This document shows, piece after piece, positions 1 to 8,900 of a DNA stretch of 35,108 nt. Position 1 is the stretch's first letter, and each line of letters starts with the position of its first letter. The notes beneath the pieces were generated by a model. That model searched no databases and had not been told where the DNA came from. It was given only the letters and a program-made list of their open reading frames with translations. The position numbers and the translations under genes were made by a program. This stretch comes from Clostridia bacterium. GTDB lineage: Bacteria; Bacillota; Clostridia; Acetivibrionales; DSM-2933. The stretch spans positions 1 through 35,108 of the forward strand of contig JAOABQ010000102.1 in assembly GCA_026418275.1 (NCBI GenBank). Direction: 5' to 3'.

Positions 1-17
1 CTATCCATTTTGGATGA

Positions 18-81
18 CCTCCTTTGTTTTTAATGCGGTTGGCGAACCAGCATTAATTCTAACAAAGGAGGTTTTATTTTT
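18..81 (+). terminator. Rho-independent terminator for a gene left of the window
   Basis: An 11-bp perfect stem (CCTCCTTTGTT at 18-28, AACAAAGGAGG at 61-71) encloses a second stem (AATGC/GCATT and GGTT/AACC) and is followed by TTTTATTTTT. The T-run lies on the plus strand, so it would end a plus-strand transcript from outside the window. A smaller GC-rich hairpin (CCACGGGC/GCCCGTGG, 109-127) follows it. Confidence 0.6.
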
Positions 82-144
82 CTACTCATAGCTATAAGCT
101 TCTTTGAACCACGGGCATAGCCCGTGGTATTCGTTACACAACAA

Positions 145-191
145 AATAGATAAGAACTAAAGTGGCTTAGCCACTCCAGTTCTTATCTATT
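145..191 (-). terminator. Terminator of dusB
   Basis: A 14-bp perfect stem (145-158 with 178-191) has a second perfect 7-bp stem inside it (AGTGGCT/AGCCACT). On the minus strand it is followed by ATTTTGTTGTG. It begins 9 bases past the dusB stop codon. Confidence 0.75.
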
Positions 192-199
192 GCAACCTT

Positions 200-1171
200 T
201 TATTTGGCTTCCATCGTCTGCAGAAAGTCCCTTAAAAGCTGTATTATCTCCTCTTTTGAACTTAATCGGAAAACCTTCTCCTTTACCTGGGTAGCATTCC
301 TCATGCCCTTTATATACCAGGCTATATGCTTTCTCATTTCACAAACTCCGATGTGTTCCCCTTTTAATTCTACAAGCATATTCATATGACGTATTATGGT
401 ATTTATTTTTTCTTCCGGCTCAGGACCCGTAATATGCTTACCGGTATTCATATATTGGATTATTTTTTTGAATATCCATGGATTACCCTGGGCTCCTCTT
501 CCCACCATAACTGCGTCACAGTTTGTATAGCGGAGCATTTCCACCGCATTTTCCGGGGTAAAGATATCCCCATTGCCTATTACAGGTATCGATACCGCTT
601 CCTTAACCTTTTTTATTATGTCCCAGTCGGCCTTTCCGCTGTAGAACTGCTCCCGGGTTCTGCCGTGGACAGCAACGGCCTTGGCTCCGTTCGCTTCGGC
701 TATTTTTGCTATTTCTACGGCATTTACATTTTCATCGTTCCAGCCTTTTCGTATTTTTACCGTTACAGGCTTTTGGGATACCCTGGATACTTCCCGCACA
801 ATATCGCCTACCAGCTTCGGGTTAAGCATCAAGGCACTCCCCTCACCGTTTTTTGTTATTTTGGGTGTGGGACAGCCCATATTGATATCTATTATTCCGG
901 CTTCAGAAGCATTCAGACTTTCTACAACTCCTGCCATGATTTGGGGATTTGAACCAAAAATCTGTAAGGATGCAGGCTTTTCAAAATCATCTATTTCAGT
1001 GAGCTTTTCACTTTTTACATCTTCATAGTGCATTCCCTTTGCGCTTACCATCTCGGTATATACAAGACCGCAGCCCTGTTCTTTACAAAGCACGCGGAAA
1101 GGCATGTCTGTGACTCCCGCCATAGGCGCCAGGAATACATTGTTTTCCAGAACTACGTCACCTATTCGCAT
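200..1171 (-). CDS. dusB: tRNA-dihydrouridine synthase DusB
   Basis: This FMN enzyme reduces uridine to dihydrouridine in the D-loop of tRNA using NADPH. The 323 aa length is normal for the family. The TIM-barrel motifs are in order: APMAGVTD near residue 15, NMGCP with the expected catalytic Cys at 100, VKIRKGW near 138, HGRTREQFYSG near 169, IGNGD near 198 and the phosphate-binding VGRGAQGNPW near 223. The C-terminal helical tRNA-binding domain is complete. The start is ATG with GGAGG six bases upstream. It is transcribed alone with its own terminator. Paralogue choice (DusB rather than another bacterial Dus) rests on overall look and taxon, so the symbol is less sure than the function. Confidence 0.93.
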   Translation of the reverse strand: MRIGDVVLENNVFLAPMAGVTDMPFRVLCKEQGCGLVYTEMVSAKGMHYEDVKSEKLTEIDDFEKPASLQIFGSNPQIMAGVVESLNASEAGIIDINMGCPTPKITKNGEGSALMLNPKLVGDIVREVSRVSQKPVTVKIRKGWNDENVNAVEIAKIAEANGAKAVAVHGRTREQFYSGKADWDIIKKVKEAVSIPVIGNGDIFTPENAVEMLRYTNCDAVMVGRGAQGNPWIFKKIIQYMNTGKHITGPEPEEKINTIIRHMNMLVELKGEHIGVCEMRKHIAWYIKGMRNATQVKEKVFRLSSKEEIIQLLRDFLQTMEAK

Positions 1172-1295
1172 TATCTTCCTCCAAAGGTCTTTTGCGTTAT
1201 TTTACCACAATAGAAGGAAGTAAATCCATAGTGAGAAAAAAAGTGGGCTTCGCCCACACCCCATACTATCAAGGAGAACTTTCCTGTGAATTAAA

Positions 1296-1328
1296 AAAGC
1301 CCTCTATATGCTTTATATAGAAGGCTTT
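1296..1328 (-). terminator. Terminator of the PilZ gene
   Basis: An AAAGCC/GGCTTT stem extends through TCTATA/TATAGA. On the minus strand it is followed by TTTTTTAATT. It lies 25 bases past the PilZ stop codon. A separate small GTGGGC/GCCCAC hairpin at about 1241-1255 lies between this and dusB. Confidence 0.7.
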
Positions 1329-1352
1329 ATGAACCTAAAGGTAATTATTATA

Positions 1353-1874
1353 CTATCTATAAGATTTAATTCTTTTTGACCTGATCCTCGGCAGGAAAAA
1401 GAATGTATATATACCATCGTCATCGGATACCGGCTTGATGCTTTCCTTAATTGTAATCTTCGATTTTATGATTTCATCCAACTGTATTTGCTGATACTTA
1501 TTTATATTATCAAATTTAACCGAGTAGCTTAAAACACCCTTCTCGCTTTCCATCCTGGTAATTCGGCCTTCCAGACTCATATTGAATTCAGAAAGCATGT
1601 TGTAAACGCATATGTTGAAATTCAAAGGAGTATCGACCTCATAGGTATTTTTCGATGTGAATTTTAGTCCCCCTGCAGAAACATCAATAAGCTCTATTTC
1701 TGTCCAGCGTTTCTTATCAGTACTCATCAACGTTTTGCAAACGGCACTGGTACACCTCTGATATTTTCTCCGTTCAGCGAAATAGGTCATAAAGCCATTA
1801 CACTCCTTTCGATTGTTAAGTATCGTTAGCCTGGTATCGTACAGCAAACCAATTTTGTACTTATCTCCGAACAT
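1353..1874 (-). CDS. PilZ domain protein, probable c-di-GMP receptor
   Basis: This is a predicted cytoplasmic receptor for the second messenger c-di-GMP. Both ligand motifs are visible: RxxxR (R36 and R40 in ERRKYQR) and DxSxxG (DVSAGG, 64-69), followed by the beta-barrel strands of a single PilZ domain and a lysine-rich tail. The first 30 residues could be a short YcgR-N-like strand region. The reading frame opens further upstream at a TTG (1967), but nothing resembling a ribosome binding site precedes that codon. The ATG at 1874, giving 173 aa, fits the domain better, although its GGAG is 13 bases away, so the start is uncertain. No output domain is present, so it probably acts by protein contact. 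Clostridial relatives control motility or exopolysaccharide. The partner cannot be seen here. Confidence 0.8.
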   Translation of the reverse strand: MFGDKYKIGLLYDTRLTILNNRKECNGFMTYFAERRKYQRCTSAVCKTLMSTDKKRWTEIELIDVSAGGLKFTSKNTYEVDTPLNFNICVYNMLSEFNMSLEGRITRMESEKGVLSYSVKFDNINKYQQIQLDEIIKSKITIKESIKPVSDDDGIYTFFFLPRIRSKRIKSYR

Positions 1875-2282
1875 GTAATTAATGCCGCTCCATTGCGAAC
1901 ATTGCTGTAAAATTATTGTGACCTTTGGCTGAAATCCAGTTGTTTGAGAGTGATAGCCTGTTAACAAGAAGTGTGTTTAGTGTTTCTATGTAATATAGTT
2001 CGAATTGTACCAAGACAGATTTATGTAGCTTGTAAATTAATTTTACCATATGTTTTGGTTAAAGTCGAGGGTTATATTTTTAACGAATTCCTTTTATATA
2101 AGATATTTGTATAATAGCCTATATTTTGGATAATTATGCTTATTCTTACTGACAAATCTTTTTTACCTTAAACTAACGTATATTATATTTATTTTAAGTA
2201 TTGTATAATATACCGAAAGAATAATTTTATTAAAATTTTATTGATAGCCGGGTGCAGCTATGGTTATCTATAGGTGGTAATA
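1875..2282. other. Divergent intergenic region, AT-rich
   Basis: About 400 bases separate the PilZ gene (minus) from the DUF1638 gene (plus). It holds a TATAAT at 2204-2209 that could serve the plus-strand gene, but I see no convincing -35 at the right distance. A weak TAGC/GCTA hairpin lies just before the DUF1638 ribosome binding site. I see no coding sequence or known riboswitch. Confidence 0.4.
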
Positions 2283-3026
2283 ATGCTAAAGCTTAAAGTA
2301 ATTGCCTGTGATGTTTTGAATAGAGAAATCTCATATTTAAGCAGCCGTTCATCCTGCTATATTGATACCGTATTCCTGCATCAAGGTCTTCATAATACCC
2401 CCGAAAAACTTAAGGCTCTGATTCAGGACGAAATTAACAAGGCCAATGAAGGATTTCCCTACAACCATTTCGGGCTTCGCCCCCACTATGACTATATAAT
2501 TGTTGGTTTTGGGCTTTGCAGTACAGGTACAGTAGGGATTTCGAGCCCCAATATACCACTGGTGATACCAAGAGGGCATGATTGTATAACGCTGCTGCTG
2601 GGGTCAAAGGAACGCTACAGGGAATACTTCGACAGTCATCCCGGCACCTTCTGGTACTCTCAGGGCTGGATTGAAAAGGCTGTACAACCCGGAAAGGACA
2701 GGTATGAAGGTCTTTATAAGGAATACCTGGAGAAGTACGGAAAGGAAAACGCCGATTATCTTATGGATGTTGAGCAAAGCTGGGTTAAGGACTACAGCAG
2801 CGCAGTGCACATATACTGGAGCTGCCTTTCCAATAACGATTACTATAAACAGTATACCAAAGGCTGTGCAGAGTTTCTGAATTGGGGCTACGATGAAATC
2901 GAAGGCTGCCCCGACCTTCTTTACAGGATGCTTAACGGCGTATTTGATACTCATGAGGTTTTGTTGGTTCCTCCCGGCAAAAAAGTGACGGCTAGCTATA
3001 ATGAGAATGTTATAACTTTTGAATAA
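2283..3026 (+). CDS. DUF1638 domain protein
   Basis: This 247 aa soluble protein matches the DUF1638 pattern: an N-terminal ACDVLNREI, a central YDYIIVGFGLCSTGTVG, then IPRGHDCITLLLGSKERY. The family has no firm biochemical role. In methanogens and clostridia its genes often sit beside corrinoid methyltransferase genes, and the conserved Cys and His (GLC, RGHDC) suggest metal or cofactor binding; that is family context, not seen here. The start is ATG 2283, with AGGTGG five bases upstream, rather than the GTG at 2274. No neighbour shares its strand on the left. A structured small RNA follows within about 15 bases of the stop codon, so the two may be co-transcribed. Confidence 0.8.
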   Translation: MLKLKVIACDVLNREISYLSSRSSCYIDTVFLHQGLHNTPEKLKALIQDEINKANEGFPYNHFGLRPHYDYIIVGFGLCSTGTVGISSPNIPLVIPRGHDCITLLLGSKERYREYFDSHPGTFWYSQGWIEKAVQPGKDRYEGLYKEYLEKYGKENADYLMDVEQSWVKDYSSAVHIYWSCLSNNDYYKQYTKGCAEFLNWGYDEIEGCPDLLYRMLNGVFDTHEVLLVPPGKKVTASYNENVITFE

Positions 3027-3034
3027 ATTTCTGT

Positions 3035-3253
3035 TTATGCCCTTTGTTCCGTGGTAGATATATAATACAGTCCTACAGAGGATTGATTAAATATATTACC
3101 AAGAAAGGGATGAGTCCAAAAGAAATCTAATTTGTTTCTGGCAATCCAGGTAATGTAAGCAAGGAGTAAGATTGAAAGATGAGTAACACTAACCACTGCT
3201 TTGGTAAAGCAGGATAACGGCCGGATTTGAAGCTAAATATCCGGCCGTTTTTC
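3035..3253 (+). ncRNA. Structured small RNA (possibly raiA-type)
   Basis: This is a dense fold with no reading frame. CCCTTT (3040-3045) pairs with AAAGGG (3104-3109) and encloses GGTA/TACC, ATATAT/ATATAT and CAGTCC/GGATTG around a TACAGA loop. AGAAA/TTTCT (about 3121-3139) follows, then CTGCTTT/AAAGCAG (3196-3212) with a GGT loop, then a strong terminator. Two GATGAGT words (in GGGATGAGTCC and AAAGATGAGTAAC) sit in unpaired stretches, typical of a conserved RNA class. The size, the terminator and the clostridial host fit raiA RNA, but I cannot confirm the consensus from memory. It is not a known metabolite riboswitch in an obvious position, because the downstream genes are on the other strand. 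The fold is well supported; the family name is tentative. Confidence 0.55.
3217..3253 (+). terminator. Terminator of the structured RNA
   Basis: A 10-bp perfect GC-rich stem, ACGGCCGGAT (3217-3226) with ATCCGGCCGT (3239-3248), ends in a run of six T. Confidence 0.85.
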
Positions 3254-3314
3254 TGTGTTTTTATATGTATAATAAGACCTTTTAGTAGTTCATAATCTTT
3301 TTCTGTATCCAGAG

Positions 3315-3347
3315 GTGATTAAGGATACCATTGACATCCTTAATCAC
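3315..3347. repeat. 12-bp inverted repeat
   Basis: GTGATTAAGGAT (3315-3326) and ATCCTTAATCAC (3336-3347) are a perfect inverted repeat around a 9-base loop with no T-run. It lies between two terminators (3217-3253 and 3416-3454), so it could be the body of a second short RNA. Confidence 0.5.
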
Positions 3348-3415
3348 TCCTATTTGTCACTTTTCAGAGGGTTAATCAGGAATGGGGATCTAATTTGACG
3401 TAGATGTTTCAGTTT

Positions 3416-3454
3416 AAAAATGCTTTGAAGGATTTACCTTTCAAAGCATTTTTT
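3416..3454 (+). terminator. Terminator-like hairpin
   Basis: ATGCTTTGAA (3420-3429) pairs with TTCAAAGCAT (3440-3449), with an AGG/CCT extension, and six T follow on the plus strand. The A-run on the other side would let it also end the minus-strand small genes at 3520-3779. Confidence 0.65.
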
Positions 3455-3519
3455 ATGTACCGGTTTTATTTTTTATTATACTTTAGTGTTTATGAATTGA
3501 CTATAAATAAGTATTAGGT

Positions 3520-3636
3520 TCAGTTATAACAGTTTCCGCCGAAAAAAGTCGGGCATAAGCAAAGCAGTATAAGGATTATTACTATGACCCAAATAAAGTC
3601 GCAGCCAAAACCAAATCCATACCTTGACTCGCTCAT
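3520..3636 (-). CDS. 38 aa hydrophobic spore-type protein (YjcZ-like)
   Basis: This small protein begins MSESRYGFGFGCDF, runs into one transmembrane segment (about residues 14-29) and ends PTFFGGNCYN. A Gly/Phe-rich head followed by a single short hydrophobic helix is the pattern of YjcZ-family sporulation proteins in Firmicutes; the Cys residues (12, 26, 28, 36) are additional. Its ribosome binding site is weak (AAGTGA close to the ATG). It follows the next small gene by 20 bases on the same strand, so the two probably share a transcript. The role in spore coat or membrane is inferred from the family only. Confidence 0.6.
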   Translation of the reverse strand: MSESRYGFGFGCDFIWVIVIILILLCLCPTFFGGNCYN

Positions 3637-3656
3637 TCACTTAACCGTTTCAAAAA

Positions 3657-3779
3657 TTACTTAGGATCGCAGCATGCAGGTCCTGTGCAGCCCCAGAACA
3701 ATAATAAGAATACAAGAATGAAGAACAATACTGTAGGATCTTCAAATAATCCTCCGATGAAACCTCTTTTTTCTCCCAT
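3657..3779 (-). CDS. 40 aa hydrophobic Cys-containing protein
   Basis: This ORF has an excellent AGGAGG six bases before its ATG. The protein begins MGEKRGFIGGLFEDPT, has one transmembrane segment at about 16-29 and ends in a short Cys-rich tail (WGCTGPACCDPK). It is the same kind of protein as its neighbour, with a Gly-rich head and a single helix, and probably spore-associated. I do not recognise a named family. The tail Cys at 31, 36 and 37 could form disulfide cross-links or bind metal. Confidence 0.6.
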   Translation of the reverse strand: MGEKRGFIGGLFEDPTVLFFILVFLLLFWGCTGPACCDPK

Positions 3780-3960
3780 GGTAGACCTCCTAAAAAAATT
3801 GCTTTTTTAATCTATTACATATTATGAAAGTCAGAAAAAGGTGTGAATGTATTTCAAAATAATTTAATATTTAAGATATTGTTTTAATAAATAGTACCAC
3901 AGCATCAAATAAAACTAGAAATTTCCTGCATAATTTCCTATTTACTTAGTCTTTAATGTA

Positions 3961-4006
3961 AAAAACCACCTCGTTTCACTCCGATAGTGAAGCCAGGTGG
4001 TTAATT
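3961..4006 (-). terminator. Terminator of the DJ-1 gene
   Basis: AACCACCT (3964-3971) pairs with AGGTGGTT (3995-4002), enclosing TTCACT/AGTGAA. On the minus strand TTTTTT follows. The plus-strand side (TTAATTTTT) is also T-rich, so it may work in both directions. Confidence 0.75.
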
Positions 4007-4032
4007 TTTAAGGAAATCACGCCTTTGCCGGT

Positions 4033-4578
4033 TTATCCGATAAGCATTTTACCCTTAAGTATATCTGCAAGTTCTTTACCTTTTAAGACTTCAACCAGTT
4101 TCAGACCGAATTGAAATACCGTTCCCGGTCCGCGGGAAGTGATGATTTTACCGTCTACTACAACACTCTCCTGCGTAACAGCTGCTCCGCTCAATTGCTG
4201 TTCAAGCCCGGGATAACATATTGCCGCTTTACCTTCCAGTAAGCCCATCTTTCCTAATATGGTAGGTGCCGCACATATTGCCGCTATCCACTTATCCTGG
4301 GTAGAAAAGCTCAAAATCTGCTCTTTCAGCCCTGAGTGTCCTTCCAATGCTTTTGTTCCCTGCATACCTCCGGGAAGAATAATCATGTCTGTATCGTCAT
4401 AATCTGCATCTTCGAAAAGAATGTCAGCAACCACCTTGGTTTTAAAAGCTCCAGTAACCTCTTTTTTGCCTGTAATTGATACGGTTTTTACATCGATTTC
4501 AGCTCTCCTCAGTATGTCCGCCGTAGCAATCGCTTCTATATCTTCAAAGCCGTCAGCCAAGTGTAAGTAAACCTTCAT
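4033..4578 (-). CDS. DJ-1/PfpI family protein
   Basis: This 181 aa protein has the DJ-1/ThiJ/PfpI Rossmann-like fold of the YajL/Hsp31 superfamily. The nucleophile elbow AAICAAP has Cys102, and the partner acidic residue is Glu15 in GFEDIEA. The oxyanion region ILPGGMQG (67-74) and the C-terminal ITSRGPGT are as expected. Members act as stress-linked chaperones, methylglyoxal-detoxifying enzymes or proposed deglycases; sequence alone does not choose between these. The start is ATG 4578, with AAGGGTG eight bases upstream, rather than the GTG at 4587. It is transcribed alone, with its own terminator. It is the last core-like gene before the tRNA-Arg-anchored island. Confidence 0.85.
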   Translation of the reverse strand: MKVYLHLADGFEDIEAIATADILRRAEIDVKTVSITGKKEVTGAFKTKVVADILFEDADYDDTDMIILPGGMQGTKALEGHSGLKEQILSFSTQDKWIAAICAAPTILGKMGLLEGKAAICYPGLEQQLSGAAVTQESVVVDGKIITSRGPGTVFQFGLKLVEVLKGKELADILKGKMLIG

Positions 4579-4648
4579 TTTATGCACACCCTTTCATTTT
4601 ATTTACCTATATAAAGTATACCATATTTTTTCCTGGTTATATAAAAGT

Positions 4649-4681
4649 AGAGGTTTTCAAGAAAGCATCTTGAAAACCTCT
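4649..4681 (-). terminator. Terminator next to the distal tRNA-Arg fragment
   Basis: This is a perfect 13-bp stem, AGAGGTTTTCAAG (4649-4661) with CTTGAAAACCTCT (4669-4681). On the minus strand ACTTTTATAT follows. It lies 10 bases beyond the tRNA 3'-end fragment at 4691, where the tRNA gene's own terminator would have been before the island inserted. It also ends the vapBC transcript. Confidence 0.6.
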
Positions 4682-4690
4682 AAATTGCTT

Positions 4691-4708
4691 TGGCGTCCCG
4701 AACAGGAA
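4691..4708 (-). repeat. Distal attachment-site copy: tRNA-Arg 3' end
   Basis: TGGCGTCCCGAACAGGAA is identical to the first 18 bases (plus-strand view) of the tRNA-Arg gene at 25251, including the encoded CCA. It lies in the same orientation 20.6 kb away. Beyond this the match stops. Short direct repeats of a tRNA 3' end are the footprint left by tyrosine-integrase elements, so this marks the outer end of the oldest insertion. Confidence 0.75.
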
Positions 4709-4752
4709 CTTTACAAATTGCTCATTTATCCTTAAGTCTTGCAATATATCTC

Positions 4753-5139
4753 CTATAAAAGCTTTAAATCTAATCCTTCAATGCTTTTAAAATGCTCATC
4801 GTAGGTTACTAAAGCCAAGTTATTATATAGGGCTGTAGCAGCAATCCAAATATCATTTTCAGGAATGTTAACTCCAATCTTAACAAGCCTTGCTTTTAGT
4901 TCCCCATAAATGTTACTTACCTTTTCATCTATCGCAAGTATGGGAAACATGGATAGGAACTCACGAAAAATCTCCATATTTTCATCTATTCGCCGTGATT
5001 TCTTAGCCCCATAGTAAAGTTCTCCAGCAGTAATTGAAGAAATCTTAACCTCATCAAGAGAGTCAAATATGTCAATAGTATTCTGTTCCCCATTGAGTAG
5101 TTTAATTATAATGTTTGTATCAACTAAATTACCACCCAT
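4753..5139 (-). CDS. PIN-domain toxin (VapC-like)
   Basis: This 128 aa predicted Mg-dependent ribonuclease is the toxin of a type II toxin-antitoxin pair. Four acidic residues expected in a PIN active site are present: D7 in LVDTN, E40 in AGELYYGA, D96 in ENDIWIA and D114 in TYDEHF. The start is ATG 5139, with AGGTGG six bases upstream. The frame runs further upstream, but only inside the antitoxin gene. The start codon overlaps the antitoxin stop, so translation is coupled. The target RNA is unknown; VapC relatives cut initiator tRNA or other tRNAs or rRNA. It is the first gene inside the island's distal end and may stabilise it. Confidence 0.85.
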   Translation of the reverse strand: MGGNLVDTNIIIKLLNGEQNTIDIFDSLDEVKISSITAGELYYGAKKSRRIDENMEIFREFLSMFPILAIDEKVSNIYGELKARLVKIGVNIPENDIWIAATALYNNLALVTYDEHFKSIEGLDLKLL

Positions 5140-5359
5140 TGGAATCCACCTTTTCAGTTTCTCGTAAAGCTTCACTTATTTCATCAAAACTTTCTCTACT
5201 GAGCTTGCCTATAAATTTTTTATATGGTTTTTCAGGCTTTTCATCTGTTTTTATATATTCATCAAGTATAGTTATAATAATTTTTTGATTCGGTTTAACA
5301 TCAGCTTTTTCCAAGGGTACAAATTCTTTTCCGTTAAAATATCCTTTTAATGCAAGCAT
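5129..5359 (-). CDS. Antitoxin, AF2212/DUF104-like
   Basis: This 76 aa partner of the PIN toxin is encoded just upstream and overlaps it by 11 bases. The N-terminal half (MLALKGYFNGKEFVPLEKA, then KIIITILDE) has the small beta-barrel pattern of AF2212-like antitoxins. The C-terminal half is charged and probably wraps around the toxin. Such antitoxins normally bind their own promoter to autoregulate. The likely operator lies in 5360-5420, but I see no clear palindrome there. The start is ATG 5359, with GGTGG eight bases upstream. Confidence 0.75.
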   Translation of the reverse strand: MLALKGYFNGKEFVPLEKADVKPNQKIIITILDEYIKTDEKPEKPYKKFIGKLSRESFDEISEALRETEKVDSNGW

Positions 5360-5525
5360 TTAAATTCACCACCTAAAGTTTTAATACATAGGATTTTAAT
5401 AATAGTATACCACATTTTATTAAAGTTGAGTTGCAAGATTTACTATGTATACAGTGATTTAGCCTATAAAAAAAGATTCTATTCAAATTAATGGTCAAAC
5501 AACGCTTTAAATGATTAAAGGTCTT

Positions 5526-5597
5526 TTTCCGGACAGGATTCGAACCCATATCATTTAAACCGGAATCCACCGTTTTATCCATTAGACTATATCGGCC
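5526..5597 (-). pseudogene. Decayed tRNA-Arg(CCG) copy
   Basis: Read on the minus strand, this shares a long identical stretch with the intact tRNA-Arg at 25251: the D-arm, the 5' half of the anticodon stem and the loop TTCCGGT with anticodon CCG. It also keeps a T-arm (TTCGAAT). It cannot fold properly. The 3' anticodon strand is TTTAA instead of TCCAC, the acceptor strands (about GCCGATA and CCGGAAA) do not pair, and there is no CCA. It is best read as a degraded duplicate left by integration or recombination, and possibly marks another internal junction. A functional tRNA is very unlikely. Confidence 0.7.
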
Positions 5598-5904
5598 TGA
5601 TTTATATCAACATTTCCGATCTTTCGAAACGAGCCCTCCGCTATAGTTTATATGGATAAAGTCAACATGTTTGCATTGCAAAATTCCTGGAAGAGGAGCT
5701 TTTTGCGTAAATTACTTTTTCATTTCTCCATGTATAGCAGTTATGTTAAATTACTTATATATTCTTTATCGTGGTATTTTATTAATCTTATATTATATTC
5801 TTTAATATAAGATGCCACTTTGACTAAACTATAAAAACAGTCTTTATTGACCTTGTCCCTGCAAATCGGAACATGGTAAGTCCTAAGTATTTAATATTAT
5901 ATAG
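5598..5904. other. Intergenic region without a visible gene
   Basis: This AT-rich stretch lies between the decayed tRNA and the STAND-protein stop codon. I see no coding sequence, no convincing terminator and no strong repeat. Confidence 0.4.
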
Positions 5905-8900
5905 TTATTTAATCCCATTAAAATATTGATTTCGTACCCTAAAGTAATTTATATCAATCTGAACTGACCGTTCTTCATTAGAAGCTATTGAATTTATATC
6001 AATACCATTTAAAATCTTGATACACCCCATTTCTTGGGCATTATCGCCTTTAATACGCCAAAAAAATGAACTATGACGAAATATCCTTAGTAATTGAACT
6101 AGTTGTTTTTGTTTTAGGAAATACTTCCAAAGAACATTATGACATCTTGTAAAAATTGAGCTCATTCTTTGAGTAAACGCATAAGAATATGCTTGTCCTA
6201 AAAGTAATAAATCATTTATTTTAATACCATCATCACACTCATCTAATAGTACTTCAGCTTTCTTAATTATGGCTTTTACGTAATTATAAATATCATCAGT
6301 TGAGTTCAGTATCTTATTATATGATTCAATAGCTTTATTTTTATCTTTATTATTAGCTGCAAGAAAATAAGTTATATTATTTGCAAGAGTATTATACTCA
6401 TTTTTACGTGCAGTTTTTTCTAACTTAACCAACTTTTTATCACGTTCTTCTGTTTGTGGTTGACTACTTAATATTATATCTAAAGCTTGCAAATACATAG
6501 GTGAGTCCTTGTCTGTTAATTCCTGGACTTTCTTTGCCATAGAAATACTAGTTTGAGTATCATCACTATTTAAGAATGCAAGATCCAAGAACAAACTTGC
6601 TTGTCTTATCTTTGATAAAAACCCTAGTGCATTTTTCTGCAAAGTTTGAAGTTCCTCCAATGCTTCATCACTTTTACCAAGCATTCTTAGTGAGCTCCCG
6701 TATTCAAGAGTTAATTCTGCAATCTCTTTATTTATTTCACAATCTTCTAATATATATAACAGTTCCTTAGCTACAAAACATACATCTTTATATCTAGCAC
6801 AATCGCGTAGTGTTTTTACATAGTTAATAGCCAAATTTGTTGCCCTATTTGTCTCGTCACAATTACCCCCATGAAGCGACTTTTTTAACAAATGTCCAAT
6901 TATAATGTATTTATTTCCTGGATCAGAAAATGTTCTATCATCTTTTGCTAAAAAGTCTTCTCTTGATATACGTATTTTACCGTTTCTCCAGTCGTTTCCA
7001 AAATACAAATTAGCCGCCAACTCAATAATCTCTGAATACTCTTCTTCATTCATTATTGATCGAATATAGTCACGAACATGTTTCAAAACTCGAAGAATCT
7101 TTGTATCATTTACTCTACTTAGGCTTTCAGCTCTCTGTTGCACTAATTCATCCCCAGGTTTAACAAGCAAAACAACCTCTATTAAAGAATTCTCTAATAA
7201 TTCAGATGCATTTTGAGAGTAGAAAGGCTCATTTTGATAAAATCTCTTTATAGTGTTAAGGCTTTCCCCATTAGATAAGACTGATAGTACTTTCAGCATC
7301 CGAAAACTCCGACGCGAATATCTATCATTTGATCGTTCAAGGTTTGATATAACTTTTTGTAAAGCTTTAGGGACTGATTGGCTATCATGAATTTCATGGT
7401 GGTCAAGCTCATTTTCAGACAATTCCTTCATTGTTGAAACCTTAAGCTCACTCAAGTATTTATCAAGATACATTGGGAGTCCACCTGACCATGTATACAA
7501 TTGGTCAAGAACATCAGAATCTCCAATTCCGGGAAGAGTTAAAGGATGGTTCTGAACATATGCTTGAACCTCTAATATCTCTAGAGTATTAAGTTGAACA
7601 TTTTCAAAATAAGCATTTTTCGGCGCTCTACTAGATGTAATTATTAATTTCAAATTGGGGCAATAATCTAAAATTGTTTCTACAAGTATTTGCAGATTTT
7701 CTTGATAATCTAAAGAACTATCTTGAACAGAAATTTCTGAAGGTATATCTTCAAATAAAAAAATAACACCCGGCAAAACATTTGAATATGCAAAAAACTC
7801 TTGAAGAGAAAGTCCAAACTGATTGTTCATTAAGCTATGAAGTTGTTCAACAGAAGTAACCTCTTCACATTTCAGTCGAAAAATATCTAGTGCTGCATTG
7901 CTTTCCTGTAACCTATGCAGAGCAAGACTAAGAAATCCTTCTTTCCCTGTACCCCAATCTGCTACTAACCAAGCACACCGATTATTATTTAAAATTTTAT
8001 TAAATCTCTCTTGTTCGTCAATACGTATAAATTGATGTTGATCCTGTTTTTGTAATCGATAGCGAGGTATATCTTTCAATTTTTCTTTTGCAAAACTGCT
8101 GTCAGATATTCCTTGAAGAAAAGCAGATGATTCCTCAAGTCTCATCCCTTCATTTTGTATTTTGCTTTTTGCACTAGTTTCTAATTCTACAATACCATTT
8201 TTTATAACACTATTTGTTAAGGTTTTGTTGGTTCTAACACGAGGTTTCAAATTAAAATCACTTGAAATTGAGTTTGATTCATCAAGATTATATCCTGTAT
8301 TTGGCGCAATAATCCACTGTCCAGAATATGCTTGTTTACCGATACGTGGCCAAAGTAACTCTCTCCCAACATTGTTTTCAATCTCGAATCGACCCAAAAC
8401 ATATCCATGAGACCTATTAATTGGATTATCACCATAAGTTTCTAATCCAAAAAGTGAATGCCCCTGTCTTAATCGTAACACTTCAGACCCAAACCTTGAA
8501 ATATCTTGTGCGCATGGATTATGAAGATGTCCACAAATATGTGAAAAGAATCTACCAGGAGGACATATTTCTGATATCAAATTTTGTTGTGAAGCTTTAT
8601 TAAACCAACTTGGATCATGATGAGTCATGAGTAAAGCTAAATCTAATTCACTACACCATCTTGGCGGATCACCATTACAGACCTTACTTAATTGAATATT
8701 GTGAATATCAAGTTTCTCTTTATAATTTCCTCCAGATAACTGTAAAAATGATGAATTTAATCCAACGATCCCTATACGCGTACCATTCTTTTCGATTATT
8801 GCGGAAAAATCTCCTGGTAATATACCTCTTATATATTCACTCGCTTTCGGTAGTAATAATTCATTATACCAATTAGTGTAATTTTGAAAACATTTCTCTA

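Noticed and set aside
386..952. 188 aa open frame opposite dusB
   Set aside because: It is the antisense shadow of a clearly identified gene, has no family-like motif and no ribosome binding site.
2211..2282. Riboswitch before the DUF1638 gene
   Set aside because: Only one weak short stem is visible and no known aptamer core is recognisable.
5373..5582. Short minus-strand frame of 69 codons
   Set aside because: It runs through the decayed tRNA-Arg copy and has no ribosome binding site; composition is not protein-like.
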